Shown: positions 1 to 6,836 of the stretch, one piece after another | Layout: each line of letters starts with the position of its first letter | Position numbering within the stretch: position 1 is the first letter of the stretch | Assembly: GCA_945494195.1 (NCBI GenBank) | Contig: CALYVJ010000061.1 | Location: 1 to 8,106, forward strand | Length of the DNA stretch: 8,106 nt | Reading direction: 5' to 3' | Origin: an uncultured Selenomonas sp. | GTDB taxonomy: Bacteria; Bacillota; Negativicutes; Selenomonadales; Selenomonadaceae | Notes under the pieces: model-generated | What the model was told of the DNA's origin: nothing | What the model saw: only the letters and a program-made list of their open reading frames with translations | Database searches by the model: none | Made by a program: the position numbers and the translations under genes

Positions 1-1
1 G

Positions 2-43
2 AACGGGAAAGGGGCCAGACGTTCCGGGGTGCAGCAGCGTTAG
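2..43 (+). CDS. Possible 3' end of an upstream gene (partial)
   Basis: A frame open from the window edge ends at a TAG at 41-43. This stop overlaps the AGGAGG ribosome binding site of the next gene, the tight packing expected of co-transcribed genes. Only about 13 codons are visible and no domain can be recognised. The other two forward frames are also open across this stretch and close further in (near 85 and 113), so the choice of frame rests only on the position of the stop. Nothing can be said about function. Confidence 0.22.
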   Translation, partial: NGKGARRSGVQQR

Positions 44-52
44 GAGGAACAT

Positions 53-1840
53 TTGCCTATGGCAAAACTGGAACAATGGCGTTATAATGATAGTAGCTAT
101 ACGCTAAAAGTTTCGTGTAAAGAAGGCGATATTGTGGATGAAAAACCAGTGATGCTGATTGTTGATGATGTAGAAATCAACCGGGTTGTGCTGGCCCAGT
201 TTTTTCAGGATGAATACACCATCATCGAGGCAGTAAATGGGCAGGAAGCCCTGAAGGTTATCGAGAGCCAATCCGTGAGCATTGTACTGGTTGACCTGGT
301 CATGCCTGTCATGGATGGGTTTGAAGTGTTGTCTTATATCAAACATAATGATCAGCATGCCCAGATTCCTGTTATTGTCATGACGGCTCGCAGCGATGGC
401 TCCAGTGAGGCGCGGGCTATGGAAATGGGGGCTGCCGATTATATCGTCAAACCGTATAACCCTACGATTGTGCGCTGCCGGGTTAAGAACGTCATGGCGC
501 GGCAAGAAAATGAATGGCGCAAAGTGGAGCAGGTAGCCAAGGACCAGCAGCTGGCCCTTATGCATGGCTATATTGAAAAGGATTCGTTGACCGGAATCTA
601 CAACCGGGAAACCTTCTACCGCAAGGCTGCGGCACTGATGCAGGCGAATCGCGGCGTTTCCTATAATATTGTGTATCTCGATATCAGCTGTTTCAAGGCG
701 ATCAATGATATGTTCCGCATCGATACGGGCAATCTGGTCCTCAAAACGGTGGCGGTGTATTTCCAGGTAGTAGCTGGAGAAACGGGAATCTGCGGCCGCA
801 TCGAGGCCGATCATTTCGCTCTTTGCCTGCCGGCTTCCCAGGTGGACATGGATAGTATTATGGATGGCCTCGACAGCACGATTGCCTCACTGGGAATCAG
901 CCATAATATCGTTTTTCATGCGGGGGTATATCCGGTGGATAATGCCTTCCTGCCTATTGATCAGATGTGTGGCCGGGCTTATATGGCACTTAGCCGTATC
1001 AAAGACGATTATAAGGCACGGTATGCTTATTACGACCAAGGTATGCGGGATCTGATGATTGAGGAGCAGATGATTGTCCGCGATATGGAGTTTGCGCTGG
1101 TGGGGCGTCAGTTCTGCATCTATCTGCAGCCGGTCTACAATATCAAAACCAACGAAATCGTTTCGGTGGAGGCTTTGGCGCGCTGGAATCATCCCCATAA
1201 CGGCCTCATTTCGCCAGCGCGGTTTATCCCGGTGTTTGAGCGCAGCGGCTTTATCGGTCGGCTGGACCGGTTCATCTGGGAGGAGGCCTGCCGGTTCTTG
1301 AGTCTCCAGCGGGAGTGCGGCGGCAAGGTGGTGCCGGTAGCGGTCAATGTGTCCCGGCTGGATTTCTACAAGCTGGGATTGCTGGACTTCTTGCAGGATT
1401 TGCTGAAAAAATACGAGCTGGAGCCTTGGATGCTCCGGCTTGAGGTGACGGAAAGTGCCTATACGGACAATCCGCAGCAGATGATTGAAATGGTGGAAAA
1501 GCTCCGGGAAAGTGGGTTCGTGGTTATCATGGACGATTTTGGCAAGGGCTATTCGTCGCTGAATCTGCTAAAAGATCTCGCCGTCGATGCGCTGAAAATC
1601 GATATGTCTTTGCTTCAGGAAGTCGAGCGTTCCGAGCGGGCAGGGGTCATCATGGAAACGGTGGTGGCCATGGCCAAGAAGCTGGATATGGATATCATTG
1701 TGGAAGGCGTCGAGACGAAAGACCAAGTGGAATATCTCGCTGGTATCGGCTGCGAGATGATACAGGGCTATTATTTCTCGCGGCCGCTTCCTGAGGCCGA
1801 CTTTTCGGTACGGATGCTTCGCGAGCAGGCAGCAGACTAA
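53..1840 (+). CDS. Response regulator with REC, degenerate GGDEF and intact EAL domains; probable c-di-GMP phosphodiesterase
   Basis: Cytoplasmic signalling protein of 595 aa, predicted to hydrolyse cyclic di-GMP under control of a partner histidine kinase. The REC domain (about residues 32-150) has acidic pair D38-D39, phosphoacceptor D81 in VDLVMP, T111 and K133. The GGDEF domain starts at DSLTG (177-181), but its signature is EADHF (251-255) and the second Asp of the usual DxD is Ser (DISCFK). The RxxD inhibitory site is missing too, so cyclase activity is unlikely. The EAL domain (about 350-590) keeps E373 (EALARW), N432 (NVS), E464 (EVTES), D494-D495 (DDFGKGYSS), K515 (KID), E551 and E554 (EGVET) and Q571 (QGYYF), the full set of metal and catalytic residues. 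The start is uncertain. TTG at 53 lies 5 bases from AGGAGG; ATG at 59 lies 11 bases away; GTG at 134, behind a weaker AAGG, would place the start just before REC. No membrane segment is seen. Confidence 0.93.
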   Translation: MPMAKLEQWRYNDSSYTLKVSCKEGDIVDEKPVMLIVDDVEINRVVLAQFFQDEYTIIEAVNGQEALKVIESQSVSIVLVDLVMPVMDGFEVLSYIKHNDQHAQIPVIVMTARSDGSSEARAMEMGAADYIVKPYNPTIVRCRVKNVMARQENEWRKVEQVAKDQQLALMHGYIEKDSLTGIYNRETFYRKAAALMQANRGVSYNIVYLDISCFKAINDMFRIDTGNLVLKTVAVYFQVVAGETGICGRIEADHFALCLPASQVDMDSIMDGLDSTIASLGISHNIVFHAGVYPVDNAFLPIDQMCGRAYMALSRIKDDYKARYAYYDQGMRDLMIEEQMIVRDMEFALVGRQFCIYLQPVYNIKTNEIVSVEALARWNHPHNGLISPARFIPVFERSGFIGRLDRFIWEEACRFLSLQRECGGKVVPVAVNVSRLDFYKLGLLDFLQDLLKKYELEPWMLRLEVTESAYTDNPQQMIEMVEKLRESGFVVIMDDFGKGYSSLNLLKDLAVDALKIDMSLLQEVERSERAGVIMETVVAMAKKLDMDIIVEGVETKDQVEYLAGIGCEMIQGYYFSRPLPEADFSVRMLREQAAD

Positions 1841-1852
1841 AGGAGAATTTTT

Positions 1853-2506
1853 TTGAATCACAATATCGGAGCTTTTATTTTTGATATGGATGGGGTTATC
1901 ATCGACAGCGAGCCCATCCATTCCCGGGTCAAGATGGATACCTTCCGTCATTTTGGCCTTCCCTTTGACGAGGCGGACCTCATTCATTATATGGGCCGTA
2001 CCAGTGGCGAAATGTTCCAAGAGGTCATCGATAGCGCTGGGCGCAGGGACCTTACGCCAGAGGAACTGACGGACTACAAGCATAAGCACTATCTGGAAGT
2101 GCTCAAAAGCGGCGAAATCGAGCCGGTCAAGGGCACGGTGGAACTCATAAAGGAGCTTTATGCGGCAGGGATTCCGATGGCCCTGGCGACTTCCTCGTGG
2201 CCAGTGGTGGTGGATGCCGTGCTGGATGGATTTGGCATTCGGCCGTATTTTAGGTCCGTGCTGTCTGGCAGTGAGCTGCCTGCCAGCAAACCGGACCCGG
2301 CAATCTACCAGATAACGGCCCAGCGTCTAGGCGTAAGTCCGGCAGACTGCGTCGTGCTGGAGGATACGCGAAATGGCATCCTGGCGGCCAAAGGAGCCGG
2401 CATGTACTGCATCGCCTATCGCAACCCGAATTCGGGAAAGCAGGATTTAAGCCTTGCCGACCGCATTGTGGAAGATATCCGTGAGATAAAAATTGAGACT
2501 TTATAA
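1853..2506 (+). CDS. HAD superfamily hydrolase, beta-phosphoglucomutase/phosphatase-like
   Basis: Soluble 217-aa HAD subfamily IA enzyme acting on a small phosphorylated metabolite, probably a sugar phosphate. Motif I is FDMDGVIIDSE with nucleophile D11 and acid/base D13. Motif II is ATSS (T113/S114), motif III is K146 in ASKPDP, and motif IV is E170-D171 in VLEDTRNG. These positions nearly match beta-phosphoglucomutase. A helical cap lies between residues 18 and about 90 and contains MGRTSGEMF. Length is typical of the family. The start must be TTG at 1853: AGGAG at 1841-1845 sits 7 bases upstream, and no other in-frame start precedes motif I. The gene follows the phosphodiesterase by 12 bases, so the two are probably co-transcribed. 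Phosphatase and mutase members cannot be separated from sequence alone. A sugar-phosphate mutase would fit with galM nearby, but that gene is in a different transcription unit. Confidence 0.92.
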   Translation: MNHNIGAFIFDMDGVIIDSEPIHSRVKMDTFRHFGLPFDEADLIHYMGRTSGEMFQEVIDSAGRRDLTPEELTDYKHKHYLEVLKSGEIEPVKGTVELIKELYAAGIPMALATSSWPVVVDAVLDGFGIRPYFRSVLSGSELPASKPDPAIYQITAQRLGVSPADCVVLEDTRNGILAAKGAGMYCIAYRNPNSGKQDLSLADRIVEDIREIKIETL

Positions 2507-2507
2507 A

Positions 2508-2521
2508 TAAAAGCGCTTTCG
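2508..2521. promoter_or_regulatory. cre/LacI-type operator-like palindrome
   Basis: TAAAAGCGCTTTCG begins one base after the HAD gene stop codon. It contains the 10-bp perfect palindrome AAAGCGCTTT and matches 12 of 14 positions of the classic Firmicutes catabolite-response element TGAAAGCGCTTTCA. LacI-family repressors bind palindromes with this CG centre. No convincing promoter could be placed beside it, so it may be a chance match, a roadblock site, or an operator for the short downstream transcript. Confidence 0.25.
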
Positions 2522-2571
2522 GTGAGAGGTTATATCTGTTCACTATGTTTATCCAATAATTGATTAAATAT

Positions 2572-2618
2572 GCAATAGCCTGATAGAAAGATAGATTGTC
2601 TTTTTATTGGGCTATTGC
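2572..2618 (+). repeat. 20-bp hairpin (inverted repeat) just upstream of a mini-ORF
   Basis: Arms 2572-2591 and 2599-2618 pair along all 20 positions around a 7-base loop. The outer nine pairs (GCAATAGCC with GGCTATTGC) are perfect. Three inner pairs, 2581/2609, 2582/2608 and 2586/2604, are G-U wobbles in plus-strand RNA but would be A-C mismatches in minus-strand RNA. This suggests the structure matters in a + strand transcript. No T tract follows, so it is not an ordinary terminator. The ribosome binding site of the mini-ORF starts 5 bases after it. Confidence 0.6.
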
Positions 2619-2634
2619 TGTATGGAGGTATAAT

Positions 2635-2739
2635 ATGTCAAAGATAACAGCAGTAAATCCATATACGGATGATTATGAACAACTATTACAGCAGATGGTT
2701 TTTGACGCTGACCAAGATGAGTTACATGATATTATATAA
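2635..2739 (+). CDS. Candidate small protein, 34 aa, unknown function
   Basis: ATG at 2635 is preceded by GGAGGT at 2624-2629 with 5 bases between, a near-ideal ribosome binding site. The frame runs 34 codons to TAA at 2737-2739. The product is acidic (six Asp and two Glu against one Lys), starts MSKITAVNPYTDDYEQLLQQ, and has no hydrophobic segment or signal peptide. It lies between a stable hairpin and a hairpin terminator, in a stretch more AT-rich than the surrounding genes. It could be a real small protein, a leader peptide, or the remnant of a longer gene. No family is recognised. Support comes from the ribosome binding site and from the flanking RNA structures only. Confidence 0.42.
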   Translation: MSKITAVNPYTDDYEQLLQQMVFDADQDELHDII

Positions 2740-2770
2740 TTCGCTACAAACCGTTTCGATGTTGAGCGAA

Positions 2771-2823
2771 AAAGAGGCCCTTATGAGTGAGCGTAAAGAT
2801 TGTCACTCATAAGAGGCCTCTTT
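2771..2823. terminator. Bidirectional hairpin terminator between convergent transcripts
   Basis: Arms 2771-2790 and 2803-2823 form a 20-bp stem with a single bulged base and a 12-base loop; the stem base is AAAGAGGCC with GGCCTCTTT. On the minus strand the stem is followed by TTTTTCGC, a T5 tract, 48 bases past the stop of the minus-strand 90-aa gene. On the plus strand only TTT then GGG follows, so it should be the weaker terminator for the HAD gene/mini-ORF transcript. A shorter inverted repeat, TTCGCT (2740-2745) with AGCGAA (2765-2770), precedes it. Confidence 0.75.
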
Positions 2824-2870
2824 GGGTTGTATTAGTAGAAATAAAGTTCGTATATTGTTGCGACGATGGA

Positions 2871-3143
2871 TTACACGATAGCGAAGCTTTCGATGGCGCC
2901 ATACTGGATGAATGGCGTGGCATCGGTGGGGTCGCCTTCTAGGATTGCCTGACGAACAACTTCCACGTTGTCTTCGGCGATGTGGATGCGGCCTTCGGCT
3001 TGTTCTTCCTCTACCTTGGTCAGCAGTGCTTTACGGGCGACTTTGAGATCACGGTAGATTTCCTGATTGTAGAACACATTCATGGATTTCTGGCTTTTAT
3101 CTTCGTCGCAGTTGAAGAAGATAAAGGCTTTCTTCTCTTTCAT
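2871..3143 (-). CDS. Conserved-looking hypothetical protein, 90 aa
   Basis: A 90-aa soluble protein of unknown function, transcribed opposite to all its neighbours. It starts MKEKKAFIFFNCDEDKSQKS, which would form a beta strand with an FFNCDE motif. A Lys/Glu-rich helical middle (about residues 32-55) and a segment GDPTDATPFIQYGAIESF near the C-terminus follow. There is no membrane segment or signal peptide. The ATG at 3143 has GGGGG at 3155-3151, 7 bases upstream on its own strand. A dedicated extended -10 promoter upstream and a strong terminator downstream make it a complete single-gene unit, which supports it being real. I do not recognise a named family. Its strand and compact layout suggest a small regulator or accessory protein, but that is conjecture. 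Confidence 0.82.
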   Translation of the reverse strand: MKEKKAFIFFNCDEDKSQKSMNVFYNQEIYRDLKVARKALLTKVEEEQAEGRIHIAEDNVEVVRQAILEGDPTDATPFIQYGAIESFAIV

Positions 3144-3197
3144 ATAGAATCCCCCTTTTCGGCCAAATACTTTCGTAAAGTTTTTGGATATGCTGAC

Positions 3198-3226
3198 ATT
3201 ATATCACAATTTTTGCCGAATGATAA
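3198..3226 (-). promoter_or_regulatory. Extended -10 sigma-70-type promoter for the 90-aa gene
   Basis: Read on the minus strand: TTATCA (-35, 3226-3221), exactly 17 bases, then a consensus TATAAT (-10, 3203-3198) preceded by TGA, giving the extended TGnTATAAT element. Transcription should start near 3191 and give a leader of about 48 bases. The leader contains a small inverted repeat, ACTTT and AAAGT, at 3169-3181. Confidence 0.75.
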
Positions 3227-3287
3227 CTCGGAAGGTTAAGGGCGTGTAAAATTGTATAATAAGATGAAACAAGACCATACAAAGGGT

Positions 3288-3316
3288 TTGACAAATAAAA
3301 ATGAATAGAGTAAAGT
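3288..3316 (+). promoter_or_regulatory. Sigma-70-type promoter of the galM-sucD operon
   Basis: A perfect TTGACA -35 box (3288-3293), a 17-base spacer and TAAAGT (3311-3316, four of six matches) form a good vegetative promoter. Start of transcription is expected near 3323, leaving a leader of about 70 bases before galM. It is divergent from the promoter of the 90-aa gene, about 60 bases away. No equally good promoter is visible in the short gaps between the four downstream genes. Confidence 0.7.
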
Positions 3317-3319
3317 AAC

Positions 3320-3345
3320 AATTGTACAGAATTGTTTATAATTGT
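3320..3345 (+). repeat. Three AATTGT direct repeats at 10-bp spacing (candidate operator)
   Basis: AATTGT occurs at 3320-3325, 3330-3335 and 3340-3345, each start exactly 10 bases from the last, so all three lie on the same face of the DNA helix. They directly follow the -10 box and cover the predicted transcription start. A further AATTGT at 3250-3255 lies upstream of the -35 box. The position is that of a repressor operator bound by a cooperative regulator; the regulator is unknown. Confidence 0.5.
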
Positions 3346-3392
3346 TTGAAATAAACAGCAATTCAAAAACTGAAGTCCTGGAGGGATATGTC

Positions 3393-4520
3393 ATGGCTAT
3401 GATTAAAAAAGAAGCATTCGGCAAACTCAGTGATGGACGGGCCGTGGAGCTTTATACGCTGCGCAATACGAAGGGCACCGAAGCCAAGATAACGACGTAT
3501 GGGGCACGGCTGGTGAGCTGGCGCGTCATGGGACCGCAGGCGAAATTCGTCGATGTTGTGCTAGGCTATGCCGATGCGTCGGCCTATGAGAAGGACGATA
3601 CTAGCATGGGCGGCATTGTTGGACGCCATGCCAACCGCATTGCCGGCGGCAAGGTCGTTTTGAACGGCAAGGAGTATCAGCTCGACCGCAATACGGGTTC
3701 CAAGATGCAGAATCATATCCATGGCGGTTTTAAAGGGTTTCATGACCAGCTGTGGACGGCCGAGGAAGTCTATGAAGGCGTCAAGTTTACCTATCATGCG
3801 AAAGATGGGGAGGGCGGCTATCCTGGCAATATGACGGTGTCGGTGCTTTATTCCCTGTCGAACGACAACGAGCTTTCTATTAGCTATGAAGCAACCTGTG
3901 ATCAGGACACGATTTGCAATCTGACCAATCATACCTATTTCAACCTCGATGGTTTTGAATCGCCGTCGGTTTTGGATCAGAAGATACAGCTGTTTGCGGA
4001 TACGTATACTTGGGCGGATGAAGAATCCCTGCCCGATGGGCGCATCATGGAGGTGGCGGGAACGCCGATGGACCTCCGCCAGCCTACCCGCATTGGGGAA
4101 CATATCGATGATGATTTTGACGAACTTCAGATGGGCAAGGGCTATGACCACAATTGGATTATTCGCGACGAGAAGCCGGTGGTGGAGATGAAGCCGGGAA
4201 TGTTCGGCTATGATCCGCATTGCCCGCTGGATTATCTGAAGGGTGGCCTCAAGAAAGCGGCTTATGCCGAATCGGATAAGACGGGGCTTACGCTGACCTG
4301 CTATACGACCCAGCCAGGGGTTCAGTTCTATACGGGCAATTTCCTTTGCGGCGGCATCAAGGGGAAAAATGGCGTGGAGTTCCCCCGTCGCTCGGGGTTC
4401 TGCCTCGAGACGCAGTTCTATCCCAACTCACCGGCCAATCCTTCATTTCCCCAGCCAGTCCTCAAGAAGGGGGAGACTTTTAAGGCGCAGACCGTATATG
4501 TCCTTTGGCCGAAAGATTAA
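3393..4520 (+). CDS. galM: Aldose 1-epimerase (mutarotase)
   Basis: Cytoplasmic enzyme of 375 aa that interconverts alpha and beta anomers of sugars such as galactose and glucose, feeding the Leloir and glycolytic routes. Family hallmarks run in order: GRHANRI near the N-terminus, NHIHGG with catalytic base H110, NLTNHTYFNL with H180, substrate-binding D252 in YDHNW, PGVQFYTGN, and catalytic acid E339 in CLETQFYPNSPANPSFP. Length fits bacterial GalM, and there is no signal peptide. ATG at 3393 is chosen because GGAGGG at 3380-3385 lies 7 bases upstream. An in-frame TTG at 3342 would add 17 residues but sits in the operator region without a ribosome binding site. It is the first gene of an apparent four-gene unit, with the next start only 12 bases after its stop. 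Confidence 0.95.
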   Translation: MAMIKKEAFGKLSDGRAVELYTLRNTKGTEAKITTYGARLVSWRVMGPQAKFVDVVLGYADASAYEKDDTSMGGIVGRHANRIAGGKVVLNGKEYQLDRNTGSKMQNHIHGGFKGFHDQLWTAEEVYEGVKFTYHAKDGEGGYPGNMTVSVLYSLSNDNELSISYEATCDQDTICNLTNHTYFNLDGFESPSVLDQKIQLFADTYTWADEESLPDGRIMEVAGTPMDLRQPTRIGEHIDDDFDELQMGKGYDHNWIIRDEKPVVEMKPGMFGYDPHCPLDYLKGGLKKAAYAESDKTGLTLTCYTTQPGVQFYTGNFLCGGIKGKNGVEFPRRSGFCLETQFYPNSPANPSFPQPVLKKGETFKAQTVYVLWPKD

Positions 4521-4532
4521 GGGGTGGCGAAG

Positions 4533-5615
4533 ATGCAAGGAAGATACACGATGACGTTTCCCGATTATACCATTGGGGTGGAAGCGTATGAAAAAATTCG
4601 CGAGGTGTGCCCGCGCTATGGCAAGACCGTAGTGGTTATCGGCGGCCGCAAGGGCATCGAGGCGGCGCAGGAGAAAATGACTAAGGCCGTAGAAGGTGTT
4701 GGCCTGGAATTTACGGGCTTTTTGCTGGCGGGGAAGGAATCCTCCTATGAGAATGTGGAGAAAATCTGCAATGACCAGGCTTTTATCGATGCGGATATGA
4801 TTTTTGCCGTGGGTGGCGGCAAGGCCATTGATACGGCCAAGCAGGCAGCGCATACCCGGCATAAGCCGTTTTTTGCGTTCCCCACGGTGGCCGGGAGCTG
4901 TGCGGCGGCGGATAGCATCGCCACCATCTACAACGAGGATGGAACCTTCCGGGAGTATGCCTATTCCAATGAGCCGCCGGTGCATGTTTTTCTCTGCACC
5001 CGGATGCTGGCTCAGGCACCGGTGGAGTTTTTGCTGCGGGGCATCAGCGATACGATGGCCAAATACTATGAGGCACAGATTGCTTCACGCGGCAAGACAC
5101 TGGGGCATCGGGACGGCATGGGAATCGCCCTTTCCCGGATGTGCCTGGATCCGCTCTATGCCTATGGAGAACAAGCGGTGGCCGACAATAAGGCCCAGAA
5201 GGCTACGGCGGCCTTTGAGGAAGTGGTGCTTTCCATTGTCATGACCAGTGGCATGGTATCGAATTTTGCGGCACCGGAATACAACGGTCATATAGCCCAC
5301 ACGTTGTTTACCGAGCTGACGAATATTTCGGCGGGGGAAAATGGCTGTGAAAAGCACAGCGGGCTGGCCGCTTATGGTATTTTGCTGTTGCTTTTGTGTG
5401 ATGGCCAGCAGGAGGAGTTTTCGCGTTTTTATGAATTCTGCAGGAAAATCGGACTGCCGACCAGCCGCCAGGATATCTGTGCTAGTGAGGAGGATATCCG
5501 CCGGGTGTTCAAGGCGACCGAGGCCAAGCAGGAAGTGGGCATTATGCCGTATAAAATCACCCAGGATATGTTGCATGCTGCCGCAGACAAACTGGAACAG
5601 ATGAGAACGGAATAA
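4533..5615 (+). CDS. Glycerol-dehydrogenase-like metal-dependent alcohol dehydrogenase
   Basis: A 360-aa soluble NAD(P)-dependent oxidoreductase of the iron-containing alcohol dehydrogenase/GldA family. The nucleotide-binding motif is FAVGGGKAIDTAK (GGG at 94-96). All three metal ligands are present: D173 in GISDT, H256 in GHIAHTLF and H275 in EKHSGLAAYG, matching the GldA spacing. Two sites differ from true glycerol dehydrogenases. The substrate-site Asp of the usual STDAP segment is C123 (GSCAA), and the HGE after the last metal ligand is HSG. The substrate is therefore probably not glycerol, and gldA is not assigned. ATG at 4533 is preferred because AAGGGG at 4519-4524 is 8 bases upstream; the GTG at 4524 would overlap that site. 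It lies between galM and sucC in one transcription unit, perhaps recycling NADH by reducing an aldehyde or ketone (inference). Confidence 0.9.
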   Translation: MQGRYTMTFPDYTIGVEAYEKIREVCPRYGKTVVVIGGRKGIEAAQEKMTKAVEGVGLEFTGFLLAGKESSYENVEKICNDQAFIDADMIFAVGGGKAIDTAKQAAHTRHKPFFAFPTVAGSCAAADSIATIYNEDGTFREYAYSNEPPVHVFLCTRMLAQAPVEFLLRGISDTMAKYYEAQIASRGKTLGHRDGMGIALSRMCLDPLYAYGEQAVADNKAQKATAAFEEVVLSIVMTSGMVSNFAAPEYNGHIAHTLFTELTNISAGENGCEKHSGLAAYGILLLLLCDGQQEEFSRFYEFCRKIGLPTSRQDICASEEDIRRVFKATEAKQEVGIMPYKITQDMLHAAADKLEQMRTE

Positions 5616-5642
5616 GGAGAACCAGCTTTAGGGGGTAAGACT

Positions 5643-6833
5643 ATGAATATCCATGAGTATCAAAGCAAAGCAATCCTCAAATCCTATGGGGTTAACGTAC
5701 CTAATGGAATGCCGGCATTCAGCGTGGAGGAGGCAGTGGAAAATGCCAAACAGCTGAGCACTCCGGTGGTGGTAGTCAAGGCGCAGATTCATGCTGGCGG
5801 CCGGGGAAAGGCTGGTGGCGTGAAGATTGCCAAAAACCTCGAAGAGGTCAAACAGTACGCCGGGGAAATCCTCGGGAAAACGCTGGTAACGAAACAGACG
5901 GGCCCTGAGGGCAAGAAGGTAAACCGCCTGCTTATCGAGGAAGGTTCGAACATCAAGAAGGAATACTACCTCTCCTTTGTCATTGATCGCCAGACGGCGC
6001 GTGTTGTCATGATGGGCTCGGAAGAGGGCGGCATGGAAATCGAGAAGGTGGCGGCAGAGATGCCGGATAAGATTTTCAAGGAGTACATTGACCCCGCGGT
6101 GGGGCTGATGCCCTTCCAGGCCAGCCGCATGGCTTATGCGATGCATTTCCCCCAGCCGGCAATCCGCAAGGTGACAAAACTTATGGGCTGTCTCTATCAG
6201 GCTTTTGTCGGCAAGGATTGCAGCCTGGCGGAAATCAATCCGCTGGTGGTGACTGCTGATGACGATGTGGTGGCCCTCGATGCGAAGCTCAATTTTGATG
6301 ACAGTGCGCTTTTCCGACATCCCGATGTGGAGGCCCTGCGGGATGAGAGCGAGGAAGATGCCAAGGAGCGCCGGGCGGCAGAAGCAGGCCTCAACTACGT
6401 CAACCTGGGCGGCGATGTGGCCTGCATGGTAAATGGCGCAGGCCTGGCCATGGCTACGGTGGATATCATCAAATACTATGGCGGTGAGCCAGCCAACTTC
6501 CTGGATGTCGGTGGCGACAGCACACCGGAAAAGATTGCCGAGGCCTTTAACATCATGCTCGACGGCGGACAGGCCAAGGGGATTTTTGTCAATATCTTTG
6601 GCGGCATCAACAAGTGTGACCTCGTAGCTGAGGGCATTGTGGAAGCGGCGAAGATTATCTCGCCGGATGGCAAGAGCCTGCCGGTGCCGGTAGTCGTTCG
6701 CTTGGAGGGGACGAATGTGGAGCGTGGCCGTGAAATCCTGAAGAACACGCCGATTAAAAATGTCATCATGGCGCCCACTATGGAGGGCGGCGCTGAGGAG
6801 ATTGTCAGACTGGTTAAAGAAGCGGAGGCGTGA
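5643..6833 (+). CDS. sucC: Succinyl-CoA synthetase (succinate-CoA ligase, ADP-forming), beta subunit
   Basis: Beta subunit (396 aa) of the enzyme that reversibly couples succinyl-CoA plus phosphate to succinate, CoA and ATP. In a fermenting anaerobe it can serve substrate-level phosphorylation or feed succinyl-CoA to the methylmalonyl-CoA/propionate route. The N-terminal ATP-grasp domain begins [17 protein letters not shown] and carries K46 and the [10 protein letters not shown] loop (50-59). Metal-binding residues are N199 (EINPL, 197-201) and D213 (ALDAK). The C-terminal CoA-ligase domain has [27 protein letters not shown], the [10 protein letters not shown] loop around G320, and VVVRLEGTN. 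Length and residue numbers agree with the E. coli protein. ADP over GDP preference is assumed from family habit. GGGGGT at 5631-5636 lies 6 bases before the ATG. It starts 27 bases after the dehydrogenase and is followed by sucD after 3 bases. Confidence 0.97.
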   Translation: MNIHEYQSKAILKSYGVNVPNGMPAFSVEEAVENAKQLSTPVVVVKAQIHAGGRGKAGGVKIAKNLEEVKQYAGEILGKTLVTKQTGPEGKKVNRLLIEEGSNIKKEYYLSFVIDRQTARVVMMGSEEGGMEIEKVAAEMPDKIFKEYIDPAVGLMPFQASRMAYAMHFPQPAIRKVTKLMGCLYQAFVGKDCSLAEINPLVVTADDDVVALDAKLNFDDSALFRHPDVEALRDESEEDAKERRAAEAGLNYVNLGGDVACMVNGAGLAMATVDIIKYYGGEPANFLDVGGDSTPEKIAEAFNIMLDGGQAKGIFVNIFGGINKCDLVAEGIVEAAKIISPDGKSLPVPVVVRLEGTNVERGREILKNTPIKNVIMAPTMEGGAEEIVRLVKEAEA

Positions 6834-6836
6834 ATC

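Noticed and set aside
2572..2618. Intrinsic terminator for the HAD operon
   Set aside because: The stem is followed by TGTATGGAGG, with no T tract on the plus strand; its role as a structured leader or spacer element fits better.
3255..3260. Plus-strand TATAAT as a second promoter for galM
   Set aside because: No -35-like hexamer lies 16-18 bases upstream and no extended TG is present. The TTGACA/TAAAGT pair downstream is better placed.
3250..3345. CRISPR-like array formed by AATTGT repeats
   Set aside because: Repeats are only 6 bases with 4-base gaps, far too short for CRISPR; they fit an operator better.
3342..3392. 17-residue N-terminal extension of GalM from an in-frame TTG
   Set aside because: No ribosome binding site precedes it, it overlaps the AATTGT repeats, and the ATG at 3393 has GGAGGG at correct spacing.
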